From Geminicoccaceae bacterium (GTDB lineage Bacteria > Pseudomonadota > Alphaproteobacteria > Geminicoccales > Geminicoccaceae): 64,000 bases of DNA. The translations under genes were made by a program, and so were the position numbers. Position 1 is the first letter of the stretch; every line of letters begins with the position of its first letter. Under the pieces are notes generated by a model. That model was not told where the DNA came from and made no database searches. It saw nothing but the letters and a program-made list of their open reading frames with translations. Positions 7,044 to 15,521 of this stretch are shown here, piece by piece. The stretch covers positions 1,123,501 to 1,187,500 of the forward strand of contig AP024683.1 in assembly GCA_025999455.1 (NCBI GenBank). Direction: 5' to 3'.

Positions 7044-8327
7044 ATGTACCGTTGGCCGCGACTGGCGATCATGGCCCTGGCCGTGGGCCTGGCGGGCGCC
7101 GCACCGGCGCTCGCCGACGAGCCGACGCTCGACAAGGGCGATACCGCTTGGATGATCACCGCCACCGCCCTCGTACTCTTGATGACGATCCCGGGCGTGG
7201 CGCTCTTCTACGGCGGCATGGTCCGCAAGAAGAACGTGTTGTCGGTGCTCATGCAGGTCTTCGCGATCTGCTGTGCCATGAGCATCGTCTGGATGGTCAT
7301 CGGCTACAGCCTCGCCTTCGCCGAGGGCACGCCCTATGTCGGCGGCCTCTCCAAGATGTTCTTCGCCGGCATGGGGGTCGACACGCTGCAAGGGACCATT
7401 CCCGAGAGCGTGTTCGCGACCTTCCAGATGACCTTCGCGATCATCACCCCGGCCCTCATCGTGGGTGCCCTCGTCGACCGGATGAAGTTCGGTGCTCTCC
7501 TCCTCTTCATGATCCTCTGGTCGATCTTCGTCTACGCGCCGGTCACGCACTGGGTCTGGGGCGGTGGGTTCCTCGGTGGTGACGGCGTGCTCGACTATGC
7601 GGGTGGCACGGTCGTCCACATCAACGCCGGGATCGCCGGGCTCGTCGCCTGCCTCGTCCTCGGCCCGCGCATCGGCTACCGGACCGAGCCCATGGCGCCG
7701 CACAATCTCACGCTCACCGTGATCGGCGCCTCGCTCCTCTGGGTCGGCTGGTTCGGCTTCAACGCGGGCTCGGCCGTGGCGGCCGACGGCCGGGCGGGCA
7801 TGGCCATGCTCGTGACGCAGATCGCCACCGCCGCCGCCGCGATCGCCTGGATGCTCGCCGAGTGGATCGCCAAGGGGAAACCCTCGGTCCTCGGCATCGC
7901 CTCGGGTGCGGTGGCGGGCCTCGTCGCCATCACCCCGGCCTCGGGCTTCGTCCTGCCGAACGGCGCGCTGGTGATCGGGCTCGTGGCCGGCATCCTCTGC
8001 TTCTGGGCCTCGGTCTACCTCAAGAACTGGCTCGGCTACGACGACAGCCTCGACGTCTTCGGCGTCCACGGCGTGGGCGGCATCGTCGGGGCGATCCTGA
8101 CCGGGGTGTTCGCCGTCGAGGCGGTGGGTGGCACGCCCGGTCTGCTCGAGGGCAACGCGGCGCAGGTCTGGATCCAGATCAAAGGCATCGTCTGGACGAT
8201 CGTCTGGTGCGCGGTCGCGACCTTCGTGATCCTCATGATCGTCAAAGCGATCACCGGGCTTCGGGTCGATCGCGACAGCGAGCGCGAAGGTCTCGATCTC
8301 GCCCTGCACGGCGAGGCGGTCCAGTAA
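7044..8327 (+). CDS. amt: Ammonium transporter (Amt/MEP/Rh family)
   Basis: This 427-residue inner-membrane channel has a cleavable leader (about 1-24, ending APALA) and eleven membrane helices. The hallmarks of the pore are the twin histidines His192 (GGTVVHINAG) and His342 (DVFGVHGVGG), the conserved Asp184 in DYAGG, and the opening motif DTAWMITATALVLLMTIPG. GAGAGGAG precedes the ATG at 7044; longer in-frame extensions upstream are spurious. Usually this gene sits next to glnK, whose PII protein blocks the pore, but no glnK is found in either flank here. The gene is followed by a strong terminator and is likely monocistronic. Confidence 0.95.
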   Translation: MYRWPRLAIMALAVGLAGAAPALADEPTLDKGDTAWMITATALVLLMTIPGVALFYGGMVRKKNVLSVLMQVFAICCAMSIVWMVIGYSLAFAEGTPYVGGLSKMFFAGMGVDTLQGTIPESVFATFQMTFAIITPALIVGALVDRMKFGALLLFMILWSIFVYAPVTHWVWGGGFLGGDGVLDYAGGTVVHINAGIAGLVACLVLGPRIGYRTEPMAPHNLTLTVIGASLLWVGWFGFNAGSAVAADGRAGMAMLVTQIATAAAAIAWMLAEWIAKGKPSVLGIASGAVAGLVAITPASGFVLPNGALVIGLVAGILCFWASVYLKNWLGYDDSLDVFGVHGVGGIVGAILTGVFAVEAVGGTPGLLEGNAAQVWIQIKGIVWTIVWCAVATFVILMIVKAITGLRVDRDSEREGLDLALHGEAVQ

Positions 8328-8354
8328 CCGGTTTTCCTTGGCCTCCCCACCTTC

Positions 8355-8385
8355 GACCGCCCGGTCCGCCGGGCGGTCTCTTTTT
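8355..8385 (+). terminator. Intrinsic terminator of the ammonium transporter gene
   Basis: A perfect 10-bp stem GACCGCCCGG (8355-8364) / CCGGGCGGTC (8369-8378) with loop TCCG is followed by TCTTTTT. It lies 27 bp after the amt stop codon and separates it from the next transcription unit. Confidence 0.85.
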
Positions 8386-8466
8386 CCGGTTTCGATGCGT
8401 CGCGCTCGACCCCCGCGTGTGGCGCCGGGGTTTACGAAACGCGCCCCGGGTGCTCAATTCCAGCCG

Positions 8467-8493
8467 TGATCGTCTTTCTCGAAAGAACGATCA
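8467..8493 (+). promoter_or_regulatory. Inverted repeat in the leader of the SBP56 gene
   Basis: TGATCGT (8467-8473) pairs with ACGATCA (8487-8493), and inside it CTTTC pairs with GAAAG with one bulged A, giving 12 pairs. The element directly abuts the GGGGGAG ribosome-binding site of the methanethiol oxidase gene (ATG at 8509). It could be a DNA operator or a leader hairpin affecting translation. Confidence 0.45.
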
Positions 8494-8508
8494 GGGGGAG
8501 CGCACACC

Positions 8509-9909
8509 ATGGCCACGTCCTTGCGGCCCGATCCGACCTTCTATCCGAACCCGCGGCTCGCCGCCAAAGCCCCGCCCGAGACCTTCGCCTACGTCGTCGC
8601 CTTCGACCCGAACCGGGCGGTGCCCGATCGGCTCGCCGTGGTCGACGTCGATCCGGCTTCACCGAGCTACGGGCGGATCCTGCACGAGAGCGAAGCGAGC
8701 GCGGTCGGCGACGAGTTCCACCATTTCGGCTGGAACGCCTGCAGCTCGCATCTCTGCCCGAACGCGCCGCACCCGCACGTCGAGCGCCGCTACCTCGTGG
8801 TCCCGGGCCTGCGCTCCTCGCGCATCCACGTCTTCGACACCAAGCCCGATCCCCGCAAACCCCGCCTCGTCCACGTCGTGCAGCCGGAGGAGATCGCCGA
8901 ACGCGCCGGCTATTCCCGGCCGCACACGGTCCATTGCGGGCCCGAGGGGATCTACGTGAGCGCGCTCGGCGACGGCGACGGCAAGGGGCCGGGTGGCGTG
9001 TTCCTCTTGGATCCGGAGAGCTTCGCCGTCCTCGGCCGCTGGGAGCTCGACCGCGGCCCACAATATTTCGCCTACGATTTCTGGTGGCATCTCGGGCACG
9101 ACACGCTCGTCACGAGCGAGTGGGGCACGCCCGACATGGTCGAGAACGGGCTCGTGCCGGAGCTCGTCCTGGGTGCCAAGTACGGCCGCCGGCTGCACTT
9201 CTTCGACCTGCACAAGCGCCGCCACCTGCAGGAGATCGATTTCGGCGAGAAATACCAGCTCGTCTTCGAGCTCCGCCCGGCCCACGATCCGACCAAGGCT
9301 TACGGCTTCGTCAATTGCGTGCTCTCGCTCGAGGACCTCTCCTCCTCGATCTGGCTCTGGTTCCGCGAGAACGGCAAATGGGCGGTCGAGAAGGTCGCGA
9401 CGATCCCGGCCGAGCCCGCCGACCCCGACCTCCTGCCGCCGGTCCTCAAGCCCTTCAAGGCCGTCCCGCCGCTCGTCACCGACATCGACCTCTCGGTCGA
9501 CGACCGCTTCCTCTACGTCTCCTGCTGGGGGACCGGCCAGTTCCTGCAGTACGACGTGTCCGATCCGCGCCGTCCGAAGCTTACCGGGGAGCTCCGGATC
9601 GGTGGGATCGTGAGCCGGGCGCCGCATCCGTCGGCACCCGACCGGCCCTTGAACGGCGGGCCGCAGATGGTCGAAGTCAGCCGCGACGGCCGGCGGATCT
9701 ACTTCACGAATTCGCTCTACGGCGCGGTCGACCCGCAATTCTACCCCGACGGTATCGAAGGCTGGATGGTCAAGGTCGAGGCCGACCCGGCAGGCGGCAT
9801 GCGCTTCGATCCGCGCTTCTTCCTCGCTTGGCCCGGTCCGCACCGGCCGCACCAGATCCGCCTCGAAGGAGGCGACGCCTCCTCGGACTCCTATTGTTAC
9901 CCCTCGTGA
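8509..9909 (+). CDS. Methanethiol oxidase / selenium-binding protein SBP56 family
   Basis: This 466-residue protein covers the full SBP56 family length. The block DEFHHFGWNACSSHLC (Cys78 aligns with the selenium-binding cysteine of human SELENBP1; His71 and His72 precede it) is diagnostic, as are PHTVHCGPEG, YVSALGDGDGKGPGGV, FAYDFWWHLGHDTLVTSEWG, DIDLSVDDRFLYVSCWG and PHQIRLEGGDASSDSYCYPS. The family forms a beta-propeller copper enzyme that oxidises methanethiol to formaldehyde, H2S and H2O2 (EC 1.8.3.4). There is no obvious signal peptide. A membrane protein gene follows after 52 bp and is probably co-transcribed. Confidence 0.93.
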   Translation: MATSLRPDPTFYPNPRLAAKAPPETFAYVVAFDPNRAVPDRLAVVDVDPASPSYGRILHESEASAVGDEFHHFGWNACSSHLCPNAPHPHVERRYLVVPGLRSSRIHVFDTKPDPRKPRLVHVVQPEEIAERAGYSRPHTVHCGPEGIYVSALGDGDGKGPGGVFLLDPESFAVLGRWELDRGPQYFAYDFWWHLGHDTLVTSEWGTPDMVENGLVPELVLGAKYGRRLHFFDLHKRRHLQEIDFGEKYQLVFELRPAHDPTKAYGFVNCVLSLEDLSSSIWLWFRENGKWAVEKVATIPAEPADPDLLPPVLKPFKAVPPLVTDIDLSVDDRFLYVSCWGTGQFLQYDVSDPRRPKLTGELRIGGIVSRAPHPSAPDRPLNGGPQMVEVSRDGRRIYFTNSLYGAVDPQFYPDGIEGWMVKVEADPAGGMRFDPRFFLAWPGPHRPHQIRLEGGDASSDSYCYPS

Positions 9910-9961
9910 GCGGTCGGGTCGCGCAAGCCGATCCGCCCGGCCCGCCGGTCGACCCCACGAG

Positions 9962-10588
9962 GTGAGCGAAGGGCTCGCGCCCTGGCTCCTCGTCGCCGGG
10001 CTCGGCGCCTTCCACGGGCTGAACCCGGCGATGGGCTGGCTCTTCGCGGTCGCCCTCGGGCTGCACCGCGGCTCGGGCCGGGTGGTCGCCTGGGCGCTCC
10101 TACCGATCGCCCTCGGCCACGCGCTCGCGATCGCCGCCGCCGTCGCGGCCTTCCTCCTCGCGGGTGCGGTGCTCGAGCTCGCGGTCCTGCGGCGAGTCGC
10201 GGGCGTGCTCCTCCTCGCCTGGGCCTTCTGGGTGGTCCGCCGCGGCCATCCCCGGCGGGTGCGCGTGGGCATGACGACGGGTGCGGCAGGGCTCGTCCTC
10301 TGGTCCTTCACCATGGCGAGCGCGCACGGCGCCGGCCTCATGCTCCTGCCGGCGCTCGTGCCGATCTGCTTTTCGGGCGGGGTCGTGCCGCAGCTCGCGA
10401 CGACGAGCGGCAGGGCACTCCTCGTCGTCCTCCTGCACAGTGCCGCGATGCTCGCCGTGACCGCCGCCCTGGCCTTCCTCGTCTATCGGGTGGTCGGCGT
10501 CGCGATCCTGCGCTCCGCCTGGCTCAACCTCGACCTCTTGTGGGCCCTCGCGCTTTCCGCGACCGGCCTCTGGCTCCTCCTCGGCTGA
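9962..10588 (+). CDS. Polytopic membrane protein with conserved histidines (LysE/NiCoT-like)
   Basis: This 208-residue protein with six predicted helices starts at GTG 9962 with GAGG just upstream. His-containing motifs lie at the helix edges: GAFHGLNPAMGW near the N-terminus, ALGHALAI, MASAHGAGLMLLP and LLHSAAML. The first resembles the G-x-x-H-x-x-x-P(G/A) pattern of LysE/UreH/NiCoT-type metal permeases. It directly follows the SBP56 gene, a copper enzyme, so metal delivery to it is an attractive but unproven idea. No named family was recognised with certainty. Confidence 0.8.
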   Translation: MSEGLAPWLLVAGLGAFHGLNPAMGWLFAVALGLHRGSGRVVAWALLPIALGHALAIAAAVAAFLLAGAVLELAVLRRVAGVLLLAWAFWVVRRGHPRRVRVGMTTGAAGLVLWSFTMASAHGAGLMLLPALVPICFSGGVVPQLATTSGRALLVVLLHSAAMLAVTAALAFLVYRVVGVAILRSAWLNLDLLWALALSATGLWLLLG

Positions 10589-10597
10589 CGGATCGGA

Positions 10598-10846
10598 TCA
10601 CGAAAGCCGCCAGATCCGTGCGCGAAGGAAGGTCACACCCTCGGAATCGCGGGCGTAGAAGAGGGTGAGCAGCATCCCGTCGCGGCGCGGCAGGGTTCGG
10701 GGAGAGGCCGGATCCTTCGCGGGCAGCCCGCGCGCTTTCTCGATCGGCGCCTCGATCCGCCAACTCCCGCACCGTTCGCTGCGGGGGTGGGGCGCTGCGC
10801 TCACGAAGCGCGACGGCGCCACGGTCTCGCGCGAGCCGAGGTCGCG
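10598..10846 (-). pseudogene. C-terminal remnant of an unknown protein, nearest copy of a tandem repeat
   Basis: On the minus strand this segment reads as a protein-like tail (SRFVSAAPHP, RIEAPIEKARGLPAKDP, TLPRRDGMLLTLFYARDSEG, VTFLRARIWRLS) ending at a stop at 10598. Copies 2 and 3 of the repeat upstream keep parts of it (RIEAPIEKASGLPAKDP, PRRDGTLLTA) but in other frames and with early stops. This looks like the 3' end of a gene that was triplicated and then decayed. No start, ribosome-binding site or family could be assigned. Confidence 0.3.
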
Positions 10847-11290
10847 GCGAAGGAAGGTCACGCCCCCGGATCCCAGGCGCAGGGGGCGGTGAGCAGGGTC
10901 CCGTCGCGGCGCGGCACCGTGCGGGGATGACCCGGATCCTTCGCGGGCAGCCCGCTCGCTTTCTCGATCGGCGCCTCGATCCGCCGGGGGCGCCCCTTTT
11001 CTCGTAGCCGTCGGGGAAACGCCGCGCTCACGAAGCGCGACGGCGCCACGGGTCTCCTGCTGGCCGAGGTCGAGCCGAAGGAAGGTCACGCCCCGGATCC
11101 CAGGCGCAGGCGGCGGTGAGCAGGGTCCCGTCGCGGCGCGGCAGCGTGCGGGGAGAGGCCGGATCCTTCGCGGGCAGCCCGCTCGCTTTCTCGATCGGCG
11201 CCTCGATCCGCTACCGCCCGCACTTTCGCTGCGGGGGTGGGGCGCCGCGCTCACGAAGCGCGACGGCGCCACGGTCTCGCGCAGGCCGAC
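10622..11290. repeat. Three tandem imperfect repeats of about 225, 228 and 216 bp
   Basis: Copies begin at 10622, 10847 and about 11075, each with GCGAAGGAAGGTCAC or a close variant. The best conserved core includes GTCCCGTCGCGGCGCGGCA, CGGATCCTTCGCGGGCAGCC, CTTTCTCGATCGGCGCCTCG and CTCACGAAGCGCGACGGCGC. Copy 1 is exactly 225 bp, or 75 codons. Differences are substitutions and short indels that break the minus-strand frame between copies. The array ends abruptly at about 11290 in unrelated sequence. It lies between the SBP56 operon and the double hydrolase gene. Confidence 0.85.
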
Positions 11291-11953
11291 GTCGGACTGT
11301 CCATCGCTTCGCCGACTCCATTGGCCCTGAAGTGGCTCTCGCCGTCCGACACGATCGGTCGAGCACGCGTCCGCCGCGGCGTGCCTCGGGGCACCGCAGC
11401 TCCCGGCGAGACGACGGCACATCGCGTAGCGTGCACGTCCCCACGGACCGAACGACCCGAGTGCCCGCTGGCGATCTCCGTTTCCGGCGCGCGGGTCCGC
11501 CTAGCGCCGGAGGGCCGCATTCGAACGGGCGCGCAGCTTCGCACGTCGGGACCTTTTCTGCGATGCCGCGGCCGTTTCCAAGCGCATGCAGGCGGCCGCG
11601 CGCTTCCGAGGGCGTTGGCCGGCTCTCGAACCGAACCGCGGCGGTGCCGACAGACTGGCTTGTCGGGCAGGGAGGACCAGTGGCGAGGTCTCCGTGTCTT
11701 TCGCTTCGGAGGCTGGGCTCCACCGTCCGCCCTCGCCACGGGCGAAAGCGAACCCGTGCGGGTGACCGCAGGCTCGCCTCGAGAAGGGTCTGCCTAACCT
11801 GCCGGAAGGGCGTTGTCGGCAATCGCGACCGCCGACGTTTGGCGTCGGCGCGGGGCGCGGATCGCGGCAAGCGGCGCCAACGATGTCTTGAACGGAGCCG
11901 CAAGTTGGTCGCGTCGCCGTGGCGCCTCCCAACGACACGGTGGCGGGCTCTCT
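11291..11953. other. Gene-poor stretch without recognisable coding sequence
   Basis: Open frames exist in both directions because of the high GC content, but none has a ribosome-binding site, a recognisable domain or sensible amino acid composition (long runs rich in R, A, P, S). Codon-position GC bias is weaker than in the neighbouring genes. I see no RNA gene, terminator or mobile element. It probably is decayed DNA next to the tandem repeats. Confidence 0.5.
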
Positions 11954-13852
11954 TCACCGCCCGCTCCAATCGTATGCTTCGGAGCGACGGGCGAGTGCGC
12001 TCGACCTCGGCGGTCCGGGCTGCTTGCGGTGCGCATCTTCGCCCGCGGGGGAGAGGATGGTGGCCGGTTCACGCGGCGGGCCCGGGCCGGTCGCGGCAGA
12101 CGGACGGACGGATTCCTTCAGCGGAGGGTCGGCAGCGGAGTTGCCCGGTCCTTCTCGCCGAAGGGCGTCGAGTTGGCGGCGGAGGAGCTCCGACAGGAGG
12201 CGGCGCGAAGCCGGGTCGCTGAAGGTGTGCCCCGCACCCTCGACGACCCGGACCTCGACCTTGCCGGCGAAGCGAGGCTCGCGTGCGAGACCGACCAGCC
12301 GATCACGCGCCGCGGAGCTGGGATCGTCCGCCCCGTAGAGGAAGAGCAGCCGAACCCCGCGGTCGACCAGCGCCCGGAGGCTCCGGCCCGGTGTCGAGAC
12401 GAGCGTCGCGAGCCGTCGCAGCGGCGCCGGCAGTGCCCCGGCGAGCTTCCCGCCGATCCGTTCGATGAGCACGCGCGCGGCGGGCAAGAGCTCGCCGCGA
12501 CCCGCGAGAGCCTCGGACCAGGACGTCGGTCGGACGAGGAGGGCCAGGAGCGTGCGGGTCGGGAGGAACACGACCGGGTGGAACGGCCGCCAGGCGAAGC
12601 GCGGCAAGTTGACGAGCACGGCGCCCACGATCCGCGGATCGCCCAGAGCGGCGTGGAAAGCCATGAACGCGCCCGAGCACACGCCCGTCGCGACCACCCG
12701 CCCGGCACCTCGGTCGGCCAGGAGGTCGAGGGCGGCCCGCACCTCGGCGAGGGCACCGCGTCGATAGATGTCGACGCCGTTCGCGCCCGGCTCGGCCCCG
12801 CTGTCGCCGAGCCCGCCGAGGTCGATCCTGAGGCTCCGGATCCCGTCTGCCGCGAGTGTGCGCGCGAGGTCGACCGCGACGCGCCCGGGTCCGCAGCGCG
12901 GGGTGGCGCCGGTGTTGAGGATCAGGAGCGCCGGTCGTTCCGCCGCCACCCGCGGCGGCGAAGGTTCGGTGAGCGTGCCGACGAGCCGTTTCTCCGGGCC
13001 GAACCGCAAGGTCCGCTCGACGAACCCCTCACTTACGAGCACGGCTTCCTTCGGCAGGGGCGCGAGTGCCACCGACGTGCGCCCGGCGGAGGGGGCTCCC
13101 TCGGCCACGAACCGGACGAGGCGGGCGAAGGCCTCCCGCGGCGGGGTCGCGAGCAGCGGGTCGCGCATCAACTCGCTCCAGCCGCGGAACGGCTCGGCCT
13201 CGAGCCGGGCGCCGGCCGCGACCCAGGCGGCGAGCGCACCGGCGAGCGGCGGACCGTCGGGCCGTGCGAACAGCAAGACCCGGGGCGCCGGCGGGCGCCG
13301 GGCCGCGAGCGGATCGAGCCGACCGAGTTCGGCGAGCGCCGCGGCGTCGAGGGCGAAGCCACCCGCCACGATCCCCTCCGCACCGACGGCCGAGCCGTGG
13401 TCGGTCGGCCCGCCGGGCGCGAGGCGTGCGAGCGCGCGCAACTCCCGCACGTAGGTCCGGCCGGAGGGCGGTGGTGCCAGGAGCGCGAGGCAGGCGACGC
13501 CGCTCGTTCGACCCCCCGCCTCGGCGGCGAGGAGGGCCCCGAGCCGGAGCCCGACGAAGGCGACCTCGCGGGCACCGCTCCGCTCGCGCAGGAGTCGCGC
13601 CGCCTCGAGCAGCGCCTCGATCCAGCGGCCCACGAGGGAGGTGCCGGGTGGTGGATCGAGCGCATCCCCGGTTCCCGGAAGGTCGAGCCGGAGGGTAGGC
13701 AATCCCGCGGCAGCGAGTGCGTCGGCGAGCTCCACGAAGCTGCGCCGCACGCACAGCGCCTCGAACCCCCAAGGCGGGCAGAGCACGACGCCGCGCCCGC
13801 CCGAGGCCGGGTGGAGCCAGCCGAGCCAATCGCGCGCCGCGAGCGGGATCAT
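11954..13852 (-). CDS. Fused double alpha/beta-hydrolase; second domain with Cys nucleophile
   Basis: This is a 632-residue protein with two alpha/beta-hydrolase domains in tandem. Domain 1 (about 15-250) has LPTLRLDLPGTGDA and the nucleophile elbow GLRLG (101-105), where Arg103 replaces the usual Ser; no catalytic His is evident, so it is probably inactive. Domain 2 (about 300-565) has SLRIDLGGLGDSG and elbow GVCSG (390-394), giving Cys392, with Asp509 (YGADD) and His542 (EGAGHTF) to complete a C-D-H triad. Similar separate hydrolases with GLRLGA and GxCSGA elbows occur in acyl-carrier-protein and exosortase gene clusters. Residues 569-632 are low complexity and may be a read-through tail. 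It lies downstream of, and on the same strand as, the carrier protein and its ligase. Confidence 0.75.
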   Translation of the reverse strand: MIPLAARDWLGWLHPASGGRGVVLCPPWGFEALCVRRSFVELADALAAAGLPTLRLDLPGTGDALDPPPGTSLVGRWIEALLEAARLLRERSGAREVAFVGLRLGALLAAEAGGRTSGVACLALLAPPPSGRTYVRELRALARLAPGGPTDHGSAVGAEGIVAGGFALDAAALAELGRLDPLAARRPPAPRVLLFARPDGPPLAGALAAWVAAGARLEAEPFRGWSELMRDPLLATPPREAFARLVRFVAEGAPSAGRTSVALAPLPKEAVLVSEGFVERTLRFGPEKRLVGTLTEPSPPRVAAERPALLILNTGATPRCGPGRVAVDLARTLAADGIRSLRIDLGGLGDSGAEPGANGVDIYRRGALAEVRAALDLLADRGAGRVVATGVCSGAFMAFHAALGDPRIVGAVLVNLPRFAWRPFHPVVFLPTRTLLALLVRPTSWSEALAGRGELLPAARVLIERIGGKLAGALPAPLRRLATLVSTPGRSLRALVDRGVRLLFLYGADDPSSAARDRLVGLAREPRFAGKVEVRVVEGAGHTFSDPASRRLLSELLRRQLDALRREGPGNSAADPPLKESVRPSAATGPGPPREPATILSPAGEDAHRKQPGPPRSSALARRSEAYDWSGR

Positions 13853-14122
13853 CCGAAGCCCGCCATCGGCATCGGTTGTCCGACGCCGGGCATCGCCCGA
13901 TCGGGCCTCGGCACGCGGCCCCGAGGCTCGGCGCCGGACGCGGCCGCCAAGGGCAGGAGCGTGCCCCGCCGGCGGCACGCTTCGGGCCGACGGATCCGTA
14001 TCGAGGCGGGATCGCGCACGCCGAGGACGGATGAAAAGTGCTTCGCCGTGCTGCCACAACCGCGCCGGCGACAGGCGCGGAGGGCTACGCCCGACCCCGA
14101 GAGCCGTTCGAGCGATCCCTCG
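13853..14122. other. Gene-poor spacer between the hydrolase gene and the 198-bp repeats
   Basis: No supported gene. Immediately before the hydrolase ATG (13852) the minus strand reads GATGGCGGGCTTCGG, only a weak ribosome-binding site. No terminator, promoter or RNA was recognised. Confidence 0.4.
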
Positions 14123-14716
14123 GTGGCTCCCGACCCGCTCGCGACGGGGCCGGTCGCCGCGCTCGACAGGAGCGGCGGCCGGACCGATCGACCGAACGGC
14201 CGTTCGCGGTCGAGCGCGGCGCGCACGCGTGCGAAAGGCTCCGTCGGACTGCCGCGCTCGCTCGCGCGGTCGGCGCGAAGCGTCGTGCCCGACGACGATA
14301 GGAGCTCCGACGTTCCCCTGATGGAGCCGAAGCCGCCCGCGACGGAGCCGGTCGCCGCGCCCGACCCGAGCGGCAGCCGGACCGATCGACGGAACAGTCT
14401 TTCGCGATCGAGGGCGGTGGGCTCGCACGTGAACGGCGCCGTCGGACAGCCGTGCTCGCGCGCGGCGTCGTTGCGGAGCGCCGTGCCCGACAATGATCGG
14501 AGCCCCGACCTCCCCCGGATGGAGCCGAACCCGCTCGCGACGGGGTCGGTCGCCGCGCCCGACACGAGCGGCAGCGTGACCGATCGACCGATCGGCCCTT
14601 CGCGGTCGAGGGCGGCGGCCTCGTAGGCGAATAGCTCTGTCGGACCGCTGGCAGCGCGTTGCCGGTCGGCACCCGGGGCTCCGCCCGGCAGCGAGAGAGG
14701 CCCGAGGGATCCGAAC
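14123..14716. repeat. Three tandem 198-bp repeats (third copy diverged)
   Basis: Copies start at 14123, 14321 and 14519, spaced exactly 198 bp (66 codons). Shared blocks include CCGCTCGCGACGGGG, GGTCGCCGCGCCCGAC, GACCGATCGAC, TTCGCGGTCGAG, CCGTCGGAC and CGCCGTGCCCGAC. The first two copies align end to end; the third is clear for about 125 bp and then drifts. The frame is open through copies 1-3 on the minus strand, but the translation has no recognisable fold and amino acid changes between copies are frequent. There is no similarity to the 225-bp repeats on the other side of the hydrolase gene. Confidence 0.85.
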
Positions 14717-15521
14717 CCTCTTGCGGCAGCGGGAACAGCGAGGTGTGAAGTACGGGGTGGCCGAACGGGTCGGCGGAACGATCCCGTGCGGTCGCGCGCG
14801 CCCGCGTCGCCTGCGAACGGGCCCGCCCGGCGGTCGGGTTCATGCCCGAGGTCGGTGCCGAGGGCCGTGGCCGCGCCCGGGACGTGCGGGTCGCAAGGGC
14901 GGTCCGGCAATCCTGCCGAGACGGAGAGCCTGGAAGCGATGCCAGCTCGGATATCGAGGGCGGGACCTACGAACACGGGACGGTCGGCGCGGTTCGGCAC
15001 ACGGTCGAAAAGGGGATCGGTCCTGCAATCGATGCCCCCGACGCTTCGGGCAGCGAAAGACCCCGGCTCGATGCAGCAGGCGCGGCGCGAACCGCGGTCG
15101 ATGAGGGCTGCCCTCGGGCGCACAGCTCCCGCGCCGCTCGGAACGGTGCGGCCCGCGGGCACGAGGCCGGATGACCGGTCCGGACCGCCGTCGAAGCGGG
15201 CTGCGCCGGGACGGGCGTTTCGCGTCCCGAGCCGAAGCCCCCGAGGTCCCGACCCGGCGCCACGGGCCCGGCCCGGATCGATGCCGAACCCTCCGCCGCA
15301 CCCGCCGTCGCGCGCCGAAGCCGCGATCTTCGGGCGGCACGGGGGAACCGGCCCGAGGACGTACTCGGCTTCCCCGCCGCGCGGAACGACGTCACGCTTG
15401 GACGTGAAGGCGGACGCCCCGGCTGCGCCCGTTCGAGCCCGGACCGCTCTCGCCACGCCGGGGTCGAGGTCCGAGCGCGCGTCGCCCGCGTTCGGCGAGT
15501 GCCGAGCCGGACCCACCGGGC
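14717..15521. other. Gene-poor stretch downstream of the carrier-protein ligase gene
   Basis: About 800 bp with open but unconvincing frames on both strands, arginine/proline/alanine-rich translations, no good start signals and no domain. It follows the stop of the amino acid:[carrier protein] ligase gene on the minus strand and runs into the 198-bp repeats. It may hold decayed remains of further genes of that operon. A T-arm-like sequence near 14703 was considered and rejected as a tRNA. Confidence 0.45.

Noticed and set aside
11116-12222. Long plus-strand frame through the 225-bp repeats and the gene-poor stretch
   Set aside because: No ribosome-binding site, no domain, biased composition, and it runs antisense into the end of the hydrolase gene.
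10622-14716. CRISPR array
   Set aside because: The tandem repeats are 198-228 bp, without short repeats, spacers of uniform size or cas genes.
14695-14725. A tRNA-like T-arm (GAGGGTTCGGATCCCTC on the minus strand), suggestive of a tRNA-Ser end or att site
   Set aside because: The T-loop lacks the invariant A58, and no acceptor, D or anticodon arm could be built upstream. It is noted only as a possible degenerate remnant.
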